The notes beneath the pieces are model-generated. The model saw only the letters and a list, made by a program, of their open reading frames with translations. It had not been told where the DNA came from and did no database searches. Below, piece by piece: positions 47,481 to 60,673 of a DNA stretch of 64,000 nt (the stretch's first letter is position 1; each line of letters opens with the position of its first letter). The stretch lies in contig CM050648.1 in assembly GCA_027574665.1 (NCBI GenBank), positions 62,704,863-62,768,862 on the forward strand, written 5' to 3'. Source of the stretch: Rhynochetos jubatus (Eukaryota > Chordata > Aves > Eurypygiformes > Rhynochetidae). The translations under genes and the position numbers were made by a program.

Positions 47481-48444
47481 GGGCGGTGAGGCCGGACGGG
47501 GCTGTGGCGCCCGCCGCCCTTGCCCTCACCGGGTGGGAGGATAAAGGGACACTGGCGGCGGGAGCGTGCGTGGGGCTGGCCTCGTTGGCCGGCGCCCCAC
47601 CGTGACGGTACCGGGCAGCGCCCCTTTACCGCTGCGCGGCCACGTTTGCGCGTGTGCGTGACTGCCGTCAGTGCGGCGTCTGCGCAGGCGCAGCGGGTGG
47701 AGGTGGGGAGGGGGTGGGGAAAGGCGGGGCTCGGCTCGGCCCGGCGCCGAGCTGCGGCCTGGGGTGCTGGTGCCTGACGGTGCGGTGCTGCCCCGGGGCC
47801 GTGCCGTGGTCTGGTCCCGCGCAGGACGTGGCTTCTGGCGTGGTCCAGCTCTCTCTGGAGTGCTTTTTGTTGTCCAACCCCCCACTTTTTCTTACTTTCC
47901 CCCTCCGTTGCCGAAGGTCGTTGTAGCGTGGGTGAGCTGGAGCAGCTGGGCGGTTGACAACGCGTGTGGCTGCGGGAGCTTTGCAAGCAGTTCTTACAGG
48001 TGGTAAAAAAAAAACACCCCACTGTAGCCGTTTCTCTGCTTAAATCACCCAACAGGGCAGTGTGAGCCACGATCGCCTTCTGCACTCTGACGATCTTGTG
48101 GTTTTCAACATTGTTTTGCTGTCCCTGGGGCATCAGTGGGCTTTCAGAGGGCCTGCCGGATTGCACTGAGGAGGGTGGATTCGCACAGGTAGCACAGCAA
48201 TACGTTTCTAAAGAGGTGTGCGTCTTCAGTGGAAATGATCGTTAAACCAAAACTAACTCTTGTAGATGACCTGTGGAAGATGGGTTATCATCTTCTTTAA
48301 TCTGACTGGTTATGACAGGTTTCCTGTTGCTCCTTCAAATAATTAGTGTGGCCTGTGAACCACAATGTTAATCTTAAATGTAGTGTTAGTTAAGGAGGGG
48401 AAAAAAAAAAGGAAAAAGCTTTTATGACTCTATGCTGTAGCTGT

Positions 48445-48829
48445 TGATGATGTTCAGCCTGGAGAGGACAAGGCTTTGGGGAGACCCAGTTGTGGAACTT
48501 TAAAATATAAAGGGGGGCCTATAGGAAAGATGAAGAAAGGGTTTTTACCAAGGGCCGTAGTGACAGGACAAGAGGAAATGGTTTTAAACTGAGAGTAGGT
48601 TTAGACTGGATATGAGGAAAACATTCTTCCCGGAGAGGGTGGTGAGGCACTGGCACAGGTTGCCCAGAGAAGCTGTGGATGCCCCATCCCTGGCAGTGTT
48701 AAAGGCCAGGCTGGATGAGGCTTTGAGCAACCTGGTCTAGTGGAGGGTGTCCCTGCTCATGGCAGGGGGGCTGGAACTAGGTGGTCTTTAAGGTCCCTTC
48801 TAACCCAAACCATTCCATGATTCTGTGAT
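48445..48829 (+). mobile_element. CR1 LINE, 5'-truncated copy
   Basis: About 385 bp of CR1 3' end: GTTCAGCCTGGAGAGGACAA, ACATTCTTCCCGGAGAGGGT, the GGATGAGGCTTTGAGCAACC block and the tail CCATTCCATGATTCTGTGAT. + orientation, just downstream of the CpG island. Confidence 0.94.
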
Positions 48830-51800
48830 CTCAGAATTCTCACAGTTGTAATTCTTGTTTTCCTGCACCCTTTTTGTGTAGTTGTCCTGATGCAGACTTG
48901 GAAGACCTTGGGTTTGTCACATATTCATGTTCATCTGTATCATACTAAGCATGATGGTAACACCTAGGGAGTAGTAAATAATGGGAATGCAAAAGTACAA
49001 GGGTACTAGCTGCAGGACTGATTTGCTGATGGTGCAAACCAATAATAGACTAACAAATAATTTAAACATAATTCGCTGTGATTCTTACCTTAATAATCTA
49101 GAGGTGTGGCCTGTGAAGTATATAAATTTTCTTTTTCCCTTCCTGTATCAGAGCAGGAGTAATCAAGTTGTTTGCATGAGACTGGAGCTTTGGATGTTGG
49201 TATCTATATTTTCCCCAGGTCACACCTCTTCATGAAAGATGAAGACAATTACAGGCTTCAGTTTGTTCTCTTCTGCAATCTCCTAGACTATTCACAGCAA
49301 GTTACATTCATCACAGAAGTAACATTACAGTCATTCCACCCTTATTTCATAAATTATTTCAGCTTGGACATATAATCAGATTGTAGCTTTTATATATAAA
49401 ATATGGAACCTGGCAGTAATTGTATAATCCATACATTTTAAAAAAGTCAAATGCACCAGTGTGACAGCGCGATGATGGACTGTGACTTTTTCAGTATGTT
49501 CAAACATGTCAGTTTTATTAGCATTTTGGGAAATGTAATTCAAACGACCTGAGTTAAAAACATTGAGCCGTTCCTTTACTATCATTCTTTTGTAGGAACT
49601 ATAGCATAGTAACAGCATCAAAAATTTCTAATTTATTTGCATGAACATTTTCTTTGTTATGAACTCTTTAAAAAACTTAAGCTGTGTTGTCTCCTTTTTT
49701 AGAAAAACATTACTTGGAGAAAGAATGTGTGTGAAGCAGATGTCAGCCACAATACTCCATTAAAACCAACCTTTTGTAATTAAGAACAGCATTTTTTATA
49801 TTGGTCTTTACAACACTAAGAAAAACACAGCTTTGCTTCGCCTAGTTGGTTTTTTTATCTTTTGAATGTCTACATTCTTGGGGTTTTGTGCATGAGCTAA
49901 AATTTACAGCCAGATTGGCAGATGAAATGTGGTTGAACTGGAATTGTTGAGAGGCTCCTACATTTGAATTTCCTAAGATGGTTTAGAATTGAAATACCCT
50001 CTTTCTTGGGGAAACAAAAAGGCTGCACTGGATGGATGGTCCATCACTCAAATAAAAACTTATGTTAAAGATGTGTCTGGCCCAGTCATTCGTTCAAATT
50101 AATGCTGTAGTGTTACGGTGCGTGTCAAAATTCCGTGTTCCCTTTTTGGGTTGCGTGTCCTGGAGTATAGGTTATTCTTTTGAAGGGAGTGCATTACCAA
50201 AGATACAGTTCGGGGTGGAAGACGAGATGACGCGATTCAACAGATGCAGTGGCTGCTACTCTTTCAGTAACTTTTTTATGAGGGTTGTGGTGAGGGGGCA
50301 AGACCAGCTGCTCCGTTGGTCACAGAACTAGCCGCTGGGCGTAGTGGTCTCTATCCTGTGCTTTGTGTTATATAAGGAGTTGAACACAAACGGTACTTCC
50401 ATTTTGACAGATTAACAGTCACCAGGTGGCCAGTGGAATGCTCGTGGTTATTCTATCCCAGAAAGGTACTGTTTTGTGTAGGCCTTGCTAGCTCTGGTCA
50501 GCACAGCTGCGCCGAGCCGCTGCCTGAGGTGTCACGGCATGCAGTGCTTGGCCAGTGGCAGCAGTGGCCTGGAAGCACCGCTTCCCCAGGAAACGAATGG
50601 AATGAGCACAACGAACCCACAGTGGTTCTTGGTGGACACAAATGCATGTAGGGAATGAGCAGTAGGCCTTGCTGGTGATGCTTGGTGCTAGTAAAAGACA
50701 TAGCATTAACTGTGGATGTCTTGGAGAGAATGAATTAGGGGCAGGGCCACACGGGAGGTGGCATTGCAAGCCGTCTAAATGTTGACTAGCCCAGGGTGCC
50801 AAAGTTCACGTGACATCTCTCTGATAACGTCAGCATGGTTTAATCCTTGGTCTGTCTGGCTTTGCAGAGGACATTCTTATGGCATTACACCGAAGCGTGT
50901 GAAAGTTTAAATGAAATACACCTATACCTACTTTTCTTCCAAACTGAGTGCTTTTTTTACTTTCATCATTTCGGCCTGTGCTAAGACATACACTCAAAGT
51001 TTTTATTAGCCTGTGTGTATAAAATCAGGAAGAAGCAAAAAAATGGAAAGACGTCATTCTTGTAATCTCTTAATTTCTCACCTGCAGGAATTCCAAAGGC
51101 TTATTCTGCTTTGCAGAAAGAAGTTGTAGCTTTAAAACACGGGAACTACGTCCACCTTGCAGCTCTGCAACTGTGAATTCTGGTGATCCTGTTTCCGCCA
51201 TCTGCCAGTGAAGGGTCTAGTTTCATATAGCCCATTCCAGGTGTTTATATGGCATATATGGACGTCTTCTTATTTTACTTAATTTCAGTTCTTCAGCATG
51301 TGAAGATGAAAGAAGGTTGTGTCCCAAACATACAAAATGGCAGCAATCTAGTTGTAGAGCAGGAAGAAGTCCAGTAGCCTTCTTTGCTCAATATGAAAAG
51401 GAATATTGCAGTAGGTGCTAGCCAATTCACATGCTTCGTTACAAAGAAATAACCCAGGTGCCGTTTAGGAACAGGCAATAATGGTAAAATTTTAAAAGTA
51501 AAATGCTCCTTTTTATGACTCGTGACTGCTTTCCAGTCCTGCATTAGCAGAGCTGTTGATTGCTCATTTTTTGCTTTGTTTTGTTTGTTTGTTCTACAGC
51601 AGGCTGACCTTTTTTGTGTGTAGTCTGACCCACTACCGAACTACTGTCTATAACATTAAGGGTTATATTTAACTGGGCTGGGAGGTTGCAGAGGTTCTTA
51701 GTTTCCTTCGGTCCTTAGTGCTACAGTCAGAAGTTTTAATTGCCTCTGCCCTTCTGAGTCTAAAAATACAAGCTGTTACGTGTGTGTGGCCAAGGAGGAG

Positions 51801-54800
51801 GCATGCAGAGTAGTTAGGGTATGCGGTATTTCAGTGTCGAGATCAGGATGTATCTCTATAGGTTACTGTGTTGCTGCAAACATACATGTAGGTGCTTTCC
51901 TGTCTGGTATTTCTTTGTTTCGTTTTGGGTAAAAAACCAGTTTCTTCCTGTCCTTAGCCCCATCTTTGGTATTTCAAGTGTCTCTCTCAAAATACTGAGA
52001 TTTGAAAAATACGCACAAATGTTTAAATTCACTGCAAGGCGTAACAAAACTCATCCAAATAGAAACACAAAATCATCCCTTTATATAGAAATCATCATTT
52101 CGTGTGATACTTTTATTATGGAATCCATACAGTTATGTACTATACAGATATTTCTGTGGGAAACATTCCTGGAGGAAATTTGGAAAGTGTGGCGGTCCTG
52201 ACAAGAACTGTAATTTAAGCAAAGGCAGAAACAGGCTGTTCTGGTGCCATTTGGATGGCCCTAAGAGCTCTGGTATGGCTGTATGTTGCTGTACGTGGGA
52301 GTTCTCTCTCAAGGCAGGTTTTCAAGCTTGGGCTTGCTCGGGAAGAGCCTGTGGCCTGCACCCAGTTACATTTGGTGAGGCAGTGGCTGGATTTGTTTGC
52401 TCTTGGTAAGTTAGTAGATCAAGTTTGCTATAACTGTATGAGATAGCCCACCCAGAGTTGTTTTCAGGACATGCCTTTGCAGGAGGAGACTTGCTTACTT
52501 GTACGGGTGGCATGTACCATGTTGGCATCACCCACTTCTGTGCTCAGTGGAAGAGCGTGAGCAGGGGTGACCTAGCCGCCGTGGTTCACATGAGGAAGCA
52601 TTAGACTTGCTGGTTGCATGCTGCCTGGGGGTTTGGTGCTTCTAGGAAGCACCGCGCCGGCTTTAAGGTCGCACATCTGTGGTAAGCTCAGAGCTCCCTG
52701 GAAGCGCCGGGTTTCCTGCTCGCCATTTGCACGTGCGTAGCAAGCCCCGTGTGGCCGAAAGCCCTCAGATTTCCTGGTGTGCAGGGCGCGGGCAGCAAGC
52801 ACAAGGCTTCTGAGGAGCATGCCTTGACATTCATGCGATGCCCAACACACATACCCGTCTTTCTCCCCAAAAACCATGGCGCAGGGATAGGGCAGTTTTG
52901 TGTTTTGCCGTCCCATGTGTTTTGTGAACAAGGAGAAAGAAATGCCTGTTGCGTGCTTGTCTTCCATTGAATGTTAAAGTGAAATCATGTGTTACGTTTA
53001 AGTTGGATTGTTCCAGGTACTTGGGAAGAGGATAGTAGACTCCAGAAATTATATATTAAAGGCAATGTTGTTCTCTCGTAGTTCCCTGCTGTGTAACACA
53101 CCTTCTGCCAGCGTGTATTGAGATTGGATTTGTGAAACTGGATGTGTAGTAAGGACAGCAGTGATCCTTGTGTTTTGTTTTCTGTTTGTTACTTTTGTCA
53201 TCTTCACTTCCCGTTTCCAATGCCGGTGAAGTAAAGGCTGTTTCTTTTCATGCTCCCCATGTGAGGCAAACCTAGATTTATCTTACTCTTTAAAGGAAAG
53301 GGGGTTTTCACCTTATGTCATGTAAATTGTTAATAGGGTGCACATTTCTGAAAAGTCAAAAAGGAAAAATAAAAAATCTAAAAGCATCCATAATCTGTAG
53401 TTTGTTTCTTTACTTTGACAGCTGAAGAATAAAGTGCAGTGAATACTAAAAATTACTAGTTTAGCATGTGTATCCTTTACTGGGCACAGCCTAATTGTTA
53501 GAAGTCAGAACTAATTTTTTTTTGATTGGATCCCGTGCTAGCATAATATCTAAGTTCAAAGATACAGTACCTAAAAATATTTTCTGGCTGTTGTCTTCAA
53601 AATCTGCCAACTTCGTTTCTATTGTTTTCAGTTTTATTGGTACAACAATGGAATGATTTGAATTGCATTTGGTTTTCTTTCTTCCTGTTGTTCACATTTT
53701 CATTTTAAATTATTTACAAGTCTGAGGCTTGGAGATGAGAGCCTAATGAATGCTTTTTAAAATAAAACCTTCTTCTTTAAGCATGTTGTGCTTCATGTTT
53801 TGAATTTATAACCCAAGCCTTAATGAATCGTTTCCTAGTTACTCTCATCTCAGAATTTATGAGCTGTCCTATTTACAAGTTTTACCTATACAATGGAGAG
53901 ATAATTCCTGTTTACCTTCATTGAAAAGAACTGTTCTTGTTAACAAGCTTAAACTGCTAATTAGGGGTAATATGGCAATAAATACTATGTCAAACCGTTT
54001 AGCAGTGTGAAAATGCAGTATTTAGTTTTTGGGCCTTTTCTTGGTGCATTCCATGTGAGAAGACAGTGTGTTGTGTTTTTTTGATGTCTGATATACGTAT
54101 CAGGTTAATAAAATGTATTTTAGAGAAAACCGGTAACCTATAGGTCCTTACAGGCTGCAAGTTCACTTCTGTTCTAGACTTAGGGCGATATGTTGGTGCC
54201 CACATACTATAACGTTGCTATAAGCCTTATTACAGTGAGGCTTCAGATGGATGGCAGACGTATGACAGAACCCTTACGACTTCATGTGTAAGTGTACGTG
54301 GTGTTTTGTTAGCAGTGAAGTTATTCTGCTGAAAAAAAATAGTAGGACTAGGAGTAGTTGCTTTGTTTTGAGTGTACATTAATGTAATTTAATCAGGAAG
54401 GAAAGAAAACCTGGGACTAGAATTTGATGTCATTTACCTGCCTCTAAATCGAAATATTTCCATTTAGTTTAACAGAATTTTTTCAATTTGCGTCAAAATG
54501 ATCAAAATCAGAACCTGACGCAAGTTCATCCATCTCCTAATTTGTGCATACAAAACCAAAGAAATAAAATCAGATTCTTTTTTGTCTAAATCTTACCCCA
54601 AAAAACAGAGCTTGGTTTTTGAGCAGAGGTTTTTTAATACAGTGTTGTTACTTGTTCATACCAGGAATTTTGCAGATATATTGTATGAAGAAACATTTTT
54701 TTTTTAAAGTTGTTTCTGATTTGTCTTTAATTGTCGAAGCTACAGACTCACAAATTTGAGAGCCATTCTAGGTCTGTGTAGCTTGAAAATTCTTGACAAG

Positions 54801-57800
54801 TGTTTTCTTTGACTTCTCTGTGTGTGCCTCAGGTGATACCTGCAGAGGGTTGTATGTAGGCTTTGCTACCCATCTGATTTGCTCTTTGTCGCCCAAGGAG
54901 TTTGCAGCCGGGACGGCAGCCTGAGGAAGGAAGGAGAGGAAGAGGCCGTAGGGAAAGGTGACGCAGGTCTGACGCTGCAGGTGTCACTGCTGCCGCTCTG
55001 GAGCTCCTTCTCTTAATACTGAGGAACCTTCCTTGAGTGCAAGGTTATTAGGTACAGCAGACAGTGTTTTGGAGAAGACAGGTGAAAAGCTGGCAATGCA
55101 CTTTGCCAGCTCTGCGTGGGCTCCTTGGTTTCCAGGTGAAAAACATGCTGAGCTTTGCAGGTGTAGGTTGACTTGCAGAGATACCTGCTCTTTTTTCACA
55201 GCATCCTGATTTTAGACCCTGCTAGTATCAATACAGTGCATTTTGGGGTACAGTGTTGGATAAATGGGTTTTTTTGTCAGAGAATGGGTACCTTTGTATC
55301 TTGGATGCAAAGGGTAAATACCCTGTCTGGGTAGATTTCTAAGGAGGCGGTATACAGGCAGAGGTAATACCTTACATTGACTGCTATAGATGAAGTAGGT
55401 AAGCTTTCAGACACACAATCCTGTCTTCAAGTCCACTGCTGATACAAAGATAATTAAAATATACTTTGAATCAAACCAAAGTTAATCTCCATTTAGACTG
55501 AAAAGTTTTATGGAAGTGCAGATATGTAAGGAGTGTGTCTTTTCATGGGAGCAAAAAATTCTTTATTTATACGTTTGTTACAAGCATTCAAAGGTCATTA
55601 GACTTTTAATTACAGAGTTTTGGGTGGTACCTTATCTGACAGTGCTGAGGAAACTTCAGTTGATATCACTGTGGCCATCGTTTCATTTTTAAATTAGTTT
55701 TCATCCTTGTAAATTATGTTTCTAAGCTCAACGATATCTGTTTTGAGAGAGGAGAAATGATTCACATAATATTTAAATTTTGTTTGAATAAACCACCTAG
55801 AAAGTGCAGAGAATGGTATATTCCCTAGAATAAAACTGCAGTAGGAATTTTGCTTTGTAAAAGATGTTTATAGTGCTGAAATTGTCTAAATCATCAGAAT
55901 TGCCAAGCATAAATAATTACATAATTTCACACTTTCCAGTGAAGTCAGAACCCTGATTAAGAAGTTGACAGCCTGAGATAGTCCGCTCTTTGACAGTGAT
56001 GTCTGTATTCCCTAAATTTGTAGAGGCTGCTCTAGGAAAACAAGACTGAGCTTTAAACCTTTTACTTTGAGTGAGAACCCTTATTGACAAAAGGAGAATA
56101 TTCTTTTTCTTAAAAAAAGTTTTCGTACTTTAAATGCACAGGCATTTCAACTTTTCTGCTTTCACTTAGCATAGATTTTGCTGATACCAGGTCTTCTCGC
56201 TGTCTTGGACCTCACTGTCTTTCAGCATGTTAGATATTCATATTTCTTTTTTATTCCTTCTTCCTTGCTGTGCTTTTTTTTCTTCCTTTTCTTAAACAAA
56301 TAGATAATATGGTAATATGAACTCTAGTAGGAAAAAGGCATTGTTTAACTCAGTTGGGGTACTACTAAGCCAGTCACCAAATGTAACCATAACACAGCAT
56401 GCATTTTAAATATTAAATATAATGGAAACTTTGCATTTTAAATCTAGAGCTATAAACCACTTGTTTGAAAATGCACAGTTCAGCACTATGATTTTAGCTT
56501 GTAGTGAATTACAGAGCAGTATTCCTTGATCAGTTATTACAAGCTGAAGATTAGTAGCATCCGGTGCTTGTGTTAATTTTGAGACTACATATCGGAGTCA
56601 CTGCAGGTCAAACTGAAGCTCAGTCCTGTATGTTTTTAATGATCTAGGCAGCTGGCTGGATAAAGCAATGTGAAAATGTATAGATAATAGTCGTGCCAGG
56701 GAGCGTTTGCAAGACTAGTGCTCCCCCAGATTTCAGTACTTTAAATGCAGTATTTTTGAGGTTTTTCTTTTAGATACTTACTTGTTCGAACAGTTCTACG
56801 GAGTGGTCCTAATGCACTTTTGATGTCTTTCCACCAAGTAAGAGCGGAATGGTAGAACAACTAGTATGTGTTTGCTTCTGTTTGGTCAATACCTGCTTTG
56901 TAATGAACACAATTTTACCATAAATAAATAGAATGAATTCTAATAGAAAATCGTAGTGTCTATGCACTTTTTACCATAAAAAATAAGAGTACTCTTAGAG
57001 CAAATGTGGATTTTGGAGAATCATCATGAAAATTTACTAATCCCTGCATGAGATGTGCAGGCTTGAAGCTCTGCTCTGTTTTCAGAAGTAGGGGGCATCA
57101 CGTTATTGGGCAGTTCCCATAGGTTTGGAGGAGGCTTTTTGCTTTGGCACCTGCTTCAGGGTGGTGGGGCAGCTGGCATGCCCTAGGTGCACAAACAAGG
57201 CTGTCCAGATTTGTGAGAGGAAAACAGTGCAGTAGTAGCCCAGCAGAGCCAATGTTTTCTTCCTTTTGTCCAGGTTGCTAGGCACAACAGCTCTCCTTTT
57301 CTGGGTTCAGGACTTGAGCTCACAGGGAGAGGGCCATCCCCCATGGGTTGAGCAGGGGCTGATTTTTTCCTTCTGTCTGTTGTATGTGAGATACCAGTAT
57401 CTAATTGAAGTTCAGATCTCGCTTTCTGCTCCCAACATTTTAAAGCTTGGCATTGACCAGTTCATTAGTGCCTGACATCCCTGGTGGATACCGGCTGAAG
57501 TAATTTTCAACTTTTGAAATTTTGGAATTGTGTGCAGTTTTTTGTTCCATAGGACCACCTGAACCCTTAGAACATCCTTGTCACCTGGTTCAGCCTTCCA
57601 GTTTCCTTCGTCTTTTTCCTTTTGGTGATCTGGCATAAACTCCATAAGCTGGTAACTGATCTTACAATTGCAGCCTTTGCTGTTGAGTCTGGTTGCTTTA
57701 AAAATATGTTTGTCACAGAGCACCAACTTTCTCATTCTTTCTCTTGCTCCTCAGTGTTCATCTCTATTGCAAATCAAATTGTGATATCAAAATAATTATG

Positions 57801-58342
57801 ATACCAATGTCTAATACATCCTTAAAATTTTCACTTTGTAGATAATTTTGCTCATGTACGTTTTTTGAGTGTGTGGCAGAAGGGTGTGTAGGTAATATCT
57901 TTCTACCTAATTTTTTTGTTTGTTTGTTTATGCATAGTTTGGAAATATCATCTGCTGTCTGTGTACCAGATTAATTTAGTTCAGCAAAGGATTTTCATGT
58001 GAAGGCTGTTTATTTTAACCATAACCACCTCCAAATCTGAATCTCCAAATCTGGACTGTAGTTAAAGAATTGCTAAGACAGAGGCTTTTCTGATAAATAA
58101 CAAGTTACAGACGAAGGGCAATGTTTGAACCAATGGCCTTGGTTTCCTCTAAAGGAAGGAGTGCAGCATCACCTGGGGCAGCCATGAGCATCTCTGGACT
58201 TCAGGTCTTTGCCATCTTCCCTTGCACCACCGAGACAGTGACTGCAGGCAGCTTCCTGCTGTAGCTTGCTTGCTGCTCCTGCCAGGTTGACCACCTCACC
58301 AGCTCTGTTCCTTTCACACTGTAAAATGGGGACCCTGAAAAT
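48830..58342. other. Probable first intron of ZNF407, no exon recognised
   Basis: AT-rich DNA with many short T and A runs. I found no zinc-finger (CxxC...HxxxH) coding sequence, no exon with matching splice sites and no RNA gene. A weaker CTCF-like match TCACCAGGTGGCCAG lies at 50419-50433 (+ strand), and another partial match at 51194-51208 (minus). Confidence 0.4.
50419..50433 (+). promoter_or_regulatory. CTCF-like motif, partial
   Basis: CACCAGGTGGC fits the CTCF core; the last three positions of the consensus do not. Only the motif is seen. Confidence 0.25.
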
Positions 58343-58712
58343 GAATAATAGAATCTTGAGGTTGGAAAAGTCCCTTAAGGTCATCAAGTCCAGCCATTAA
58401 TCTAACACTGTCAATACCACCACTAAACCATGTCCTTCAGCACCACATCCACACCTCTCTTAAATACCTCCAGAGATGGTCACTCAACCACATCCCTGGG
58501 CAGCCTGTTCCAATGCCTGACAACCCTTTCCGTGAAGAAGTTTTTCCTGATATCCAATCTAAACCTCCCGTGGTACAACTTGAGGCTGTTTCCTCTTGTC
58601 CTCTTGCTTGTTGACTGGGAGAAGAGACCAACACCCACCTCTCGGCAACCTCCCTTCAGGTGGTTTAAGACAGTGATAAGGTCTCCCCTGAGTCTCCTCT
58701 TCTCCTGTGAAG
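58343..58712 (-). mobile_element. CR1-like LINE, 5'-truncated, older subfamily
   Basis: About 370 bp in minus orientation. The tail (AGAATCTTGAGGTTGGAAAA on the + strand) and the blocks TCATCAAGTCCAGCC and GGGCAGCCTGTTCCAATGCC identify a CR1 3' end. It differs from the other copies, which points to a separate subfamily. Confidence 0.85.
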
Positions 58713-59198
58713 AAGGTAGATTTTGCTTTTGTATTTTTTGTTGTGCTCTAGGGGAAAGCTGAAAATAAGGTATTGGTAGTAGGGAATAGCCTAGGTTGTA
58801 GCCTACACCTTAAGGTCATAGGTTGCTTGTCTCTTGTTACCTTATTTCAAGCTTCATTTTGGAATCTGCCTTCTTGCATATGAATTTTCCATGATGTATT
58901 AAATAAAGCCCTTTGTATACCCTTTAATCCTTTGGATGCCATGAACTTCTGATGTTTTTTGGCAGCCTTTATCTTTCTGTTGCAGTTTTCATTGCACTAT
59001 ACATAGTCCAATCTCCTGTTCCTGAATTCTCAAGCCTTAGGTCTTTTAACTGGGAGAAGCCCTTTTTTACATGCCATTCTGTCTATTGTTCATTTTTAAG
59101 AAGTGCTGATTTGTTTTGTCTTGTCTTTGACGCAGATGGTTTTAATGCTTCTTGCTGTTCTCGCTCATTTTCAGTGTGTCCAATTCCCAGTTGTACAG

Positions 59199-59323
59199 GT
59201 GACTCCGCGAGACAGCGTTAGGATAGGGAGGTTTTCCCCCCAAGTCTGCCAGCCTGAACCTGGCCCAGGTCAGCAGCAGCAGCCACCAGTTGACCATCTC
59301 CCGCCGATTCCTCGGGGTGGAAG
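59199..59323 (+). other. Weak exon candidate
   Basis: 125 nt with acceptor agttgtacag after a long pyrimidine-rich tract and donor GGAAG|GTGGGT. One frame is open and reads VTPRDSVRIGRFSPQV with a short glutamine run (QQQQ). No similarity recognised; it may be an alternative 5' exon of the downstream gene or chance. Confidence 0.15.
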
Positions 59324-60625
59324 GTGGGTCTGAATTACAGCAGATGGCCCTTATTTACTGATTTAAGTGGCTCAGCATTCAGGTTTTTAGTCTGATTGCT
59401 TTTCTCTGTCTCTTCCCTCACATCCCTTCTTGCCTCCCTCCTGGAACAGGGTTTTTTTTTTTTTAATTTGTGAAAGGAAAAGTATACCAACTCTAAGTAT
59501 GAAGTAAATTTTTACAGCCAAGTTATAAATTCCAAAAACCTAGGGGGTTTATAATGGAAACACTTAGGGGGGAGAGGGGAGGGCGCTCTATAATACATAT
59601 GTAACCTTTTTTCCCTCTCTTTAGTGAATAGACCGTTTAAACTAAATTAAGTAAAGGATATAAATTCTGTTGTTTCAGATTTTAATATTTCATGGCTGAT
59701 TTTATAGATAAAAATTACATTTAACAATAAATATGAAGAAGAATTTATACAGCCTGTTCTAGTTTGATATGGAACAGCAAATCCCATTTCTCTGTAGCTG
59801 TAAAGAAAATTCATTATAATGTCTTTGGTTGTAAGAGATGGCTTCATTGTGATTAGTTACACTGATAATAAAACAACCTTTTTACAAATGGCACAAGATA
59901 CATGAGATCTTATGTGTCTGCCTTTTAATAGCATTGAATGTGTGCATTTGCTACCTTTATTCTGTAGTCCTTTTTTAATTTATAATTAGGCACTTTTAAA
60001 ATCTGCAAGTTATTAAAAATAGTCTAATATAACTTAATTTTTCTTTTGAAGCATTCTGGAGAAGGAATTAATAATGCTGCTAAGCATTCTTAATTGCTGA
60101 GTTTTCAAAATAATACCAAAAATTACAAAAATGTGTTTTGATGTAATTTTGTTCAATTCTGAATAACAAGTTTTAGGGATAAAATAATGAAATCTGGATA
60201 TCTGACATTACTTTCCAAATTCTTTATAAGCACCTAAAGAAATATCTTGACTTTCAAGTGCCCTATTCCCAGTGACTTCAGTTGGATTTAGACATTTGTA
60301 GGTACTGAAGTAATTTAAAACACAGGCAGTGACAACAGGATGCCTGCTAAGCAGTTGAGAGTCCAAGTGTATGCGAGCGGGGGACACGGGACACACAGAA
60401 GGAATTTTGTGAGGAATTCATAACCATTAAAGGGGTATTTATGTTTTCCATTGTACATGCAGTTAAGAATACTTAGATCTCCTTAGCACGATAATGCAGA
60501 ACGAGTTTGATGAGAAAAGTATAATGGTTGTAATAAGAACCTTTGCATATTTATATTGCTGTGATTTGTGCTGTTACAGGGGTTTATCCACTAAAATCTT
60601 CTGTATTGTTTTGTTTATAGAAATG

Positions 60626-60673
60626 ATATCGGGTATTAGATTCTGGAGAAACAATATCAGATATTGGATTCTG
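60626..60673 (+). repeat. Imperfect direct repeat, 28-bp period
   Basis: ATATCGGGTATTAGATTCTG (60626-60645) and ATATCAGATATTGGATTCTG (60654-60673) differ at three of twenty positions. Confidence 0.8.

Larger units (their letters stand above)
46490..47980. promoter_or_regulatory. ZNF407: CpG island promoter, probably of ZNF407, likely bidirectional
   Basis: About 1.5 kb very rich in GC and CpG, abrupt against AT-rich flanks, as in housekeeping promoters. Motifs seen: YY1 AAGATGGCGGC (46785-46795), CACGTG E-box (46881-46886), CCAAT (47216-47220) and its inverse ATTGG (47296-47300), ETS CTTCCGC (47328-47334), and NRF1 sites GCGCATGCGC (47471-47480) and TGCGCAGGCGCA (47681-47692). There is no TATA box in a clear position. 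Candidate + strand donors are CAC|GTGAGC (46884), GCG|GTAAGC (47000) and GCG|GTGAGG (47486); minus-strand donors (CCTCAC read in reverse) also occur, for example near 47523. Assignment to ZNF407 rests on the conserved vertebrate order CNDP2-CNDP1-ZNF407 and on that gene having a non-coding first exon in mammals; no ZNF407 protein sequence is visible. The long open frames here come from GC bias. Confidence 0.75.

Noticed and set aside
46496-48166. Long open frames on both strands (up to 286 codons on the minus strand, 191 on the plus) in the GC-rich region
   Set aside because: GC-rich DNA has few stop codons; several frames overlap on both strands, and the products are low-complexity Arg/Ala/Pro/Gly strings without a recognised domain.
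51194-51208. CTCF-like motif on the minus strand
   Set aside because: Three of fifteen consensus positions fail, so it is too weak to list as a site.
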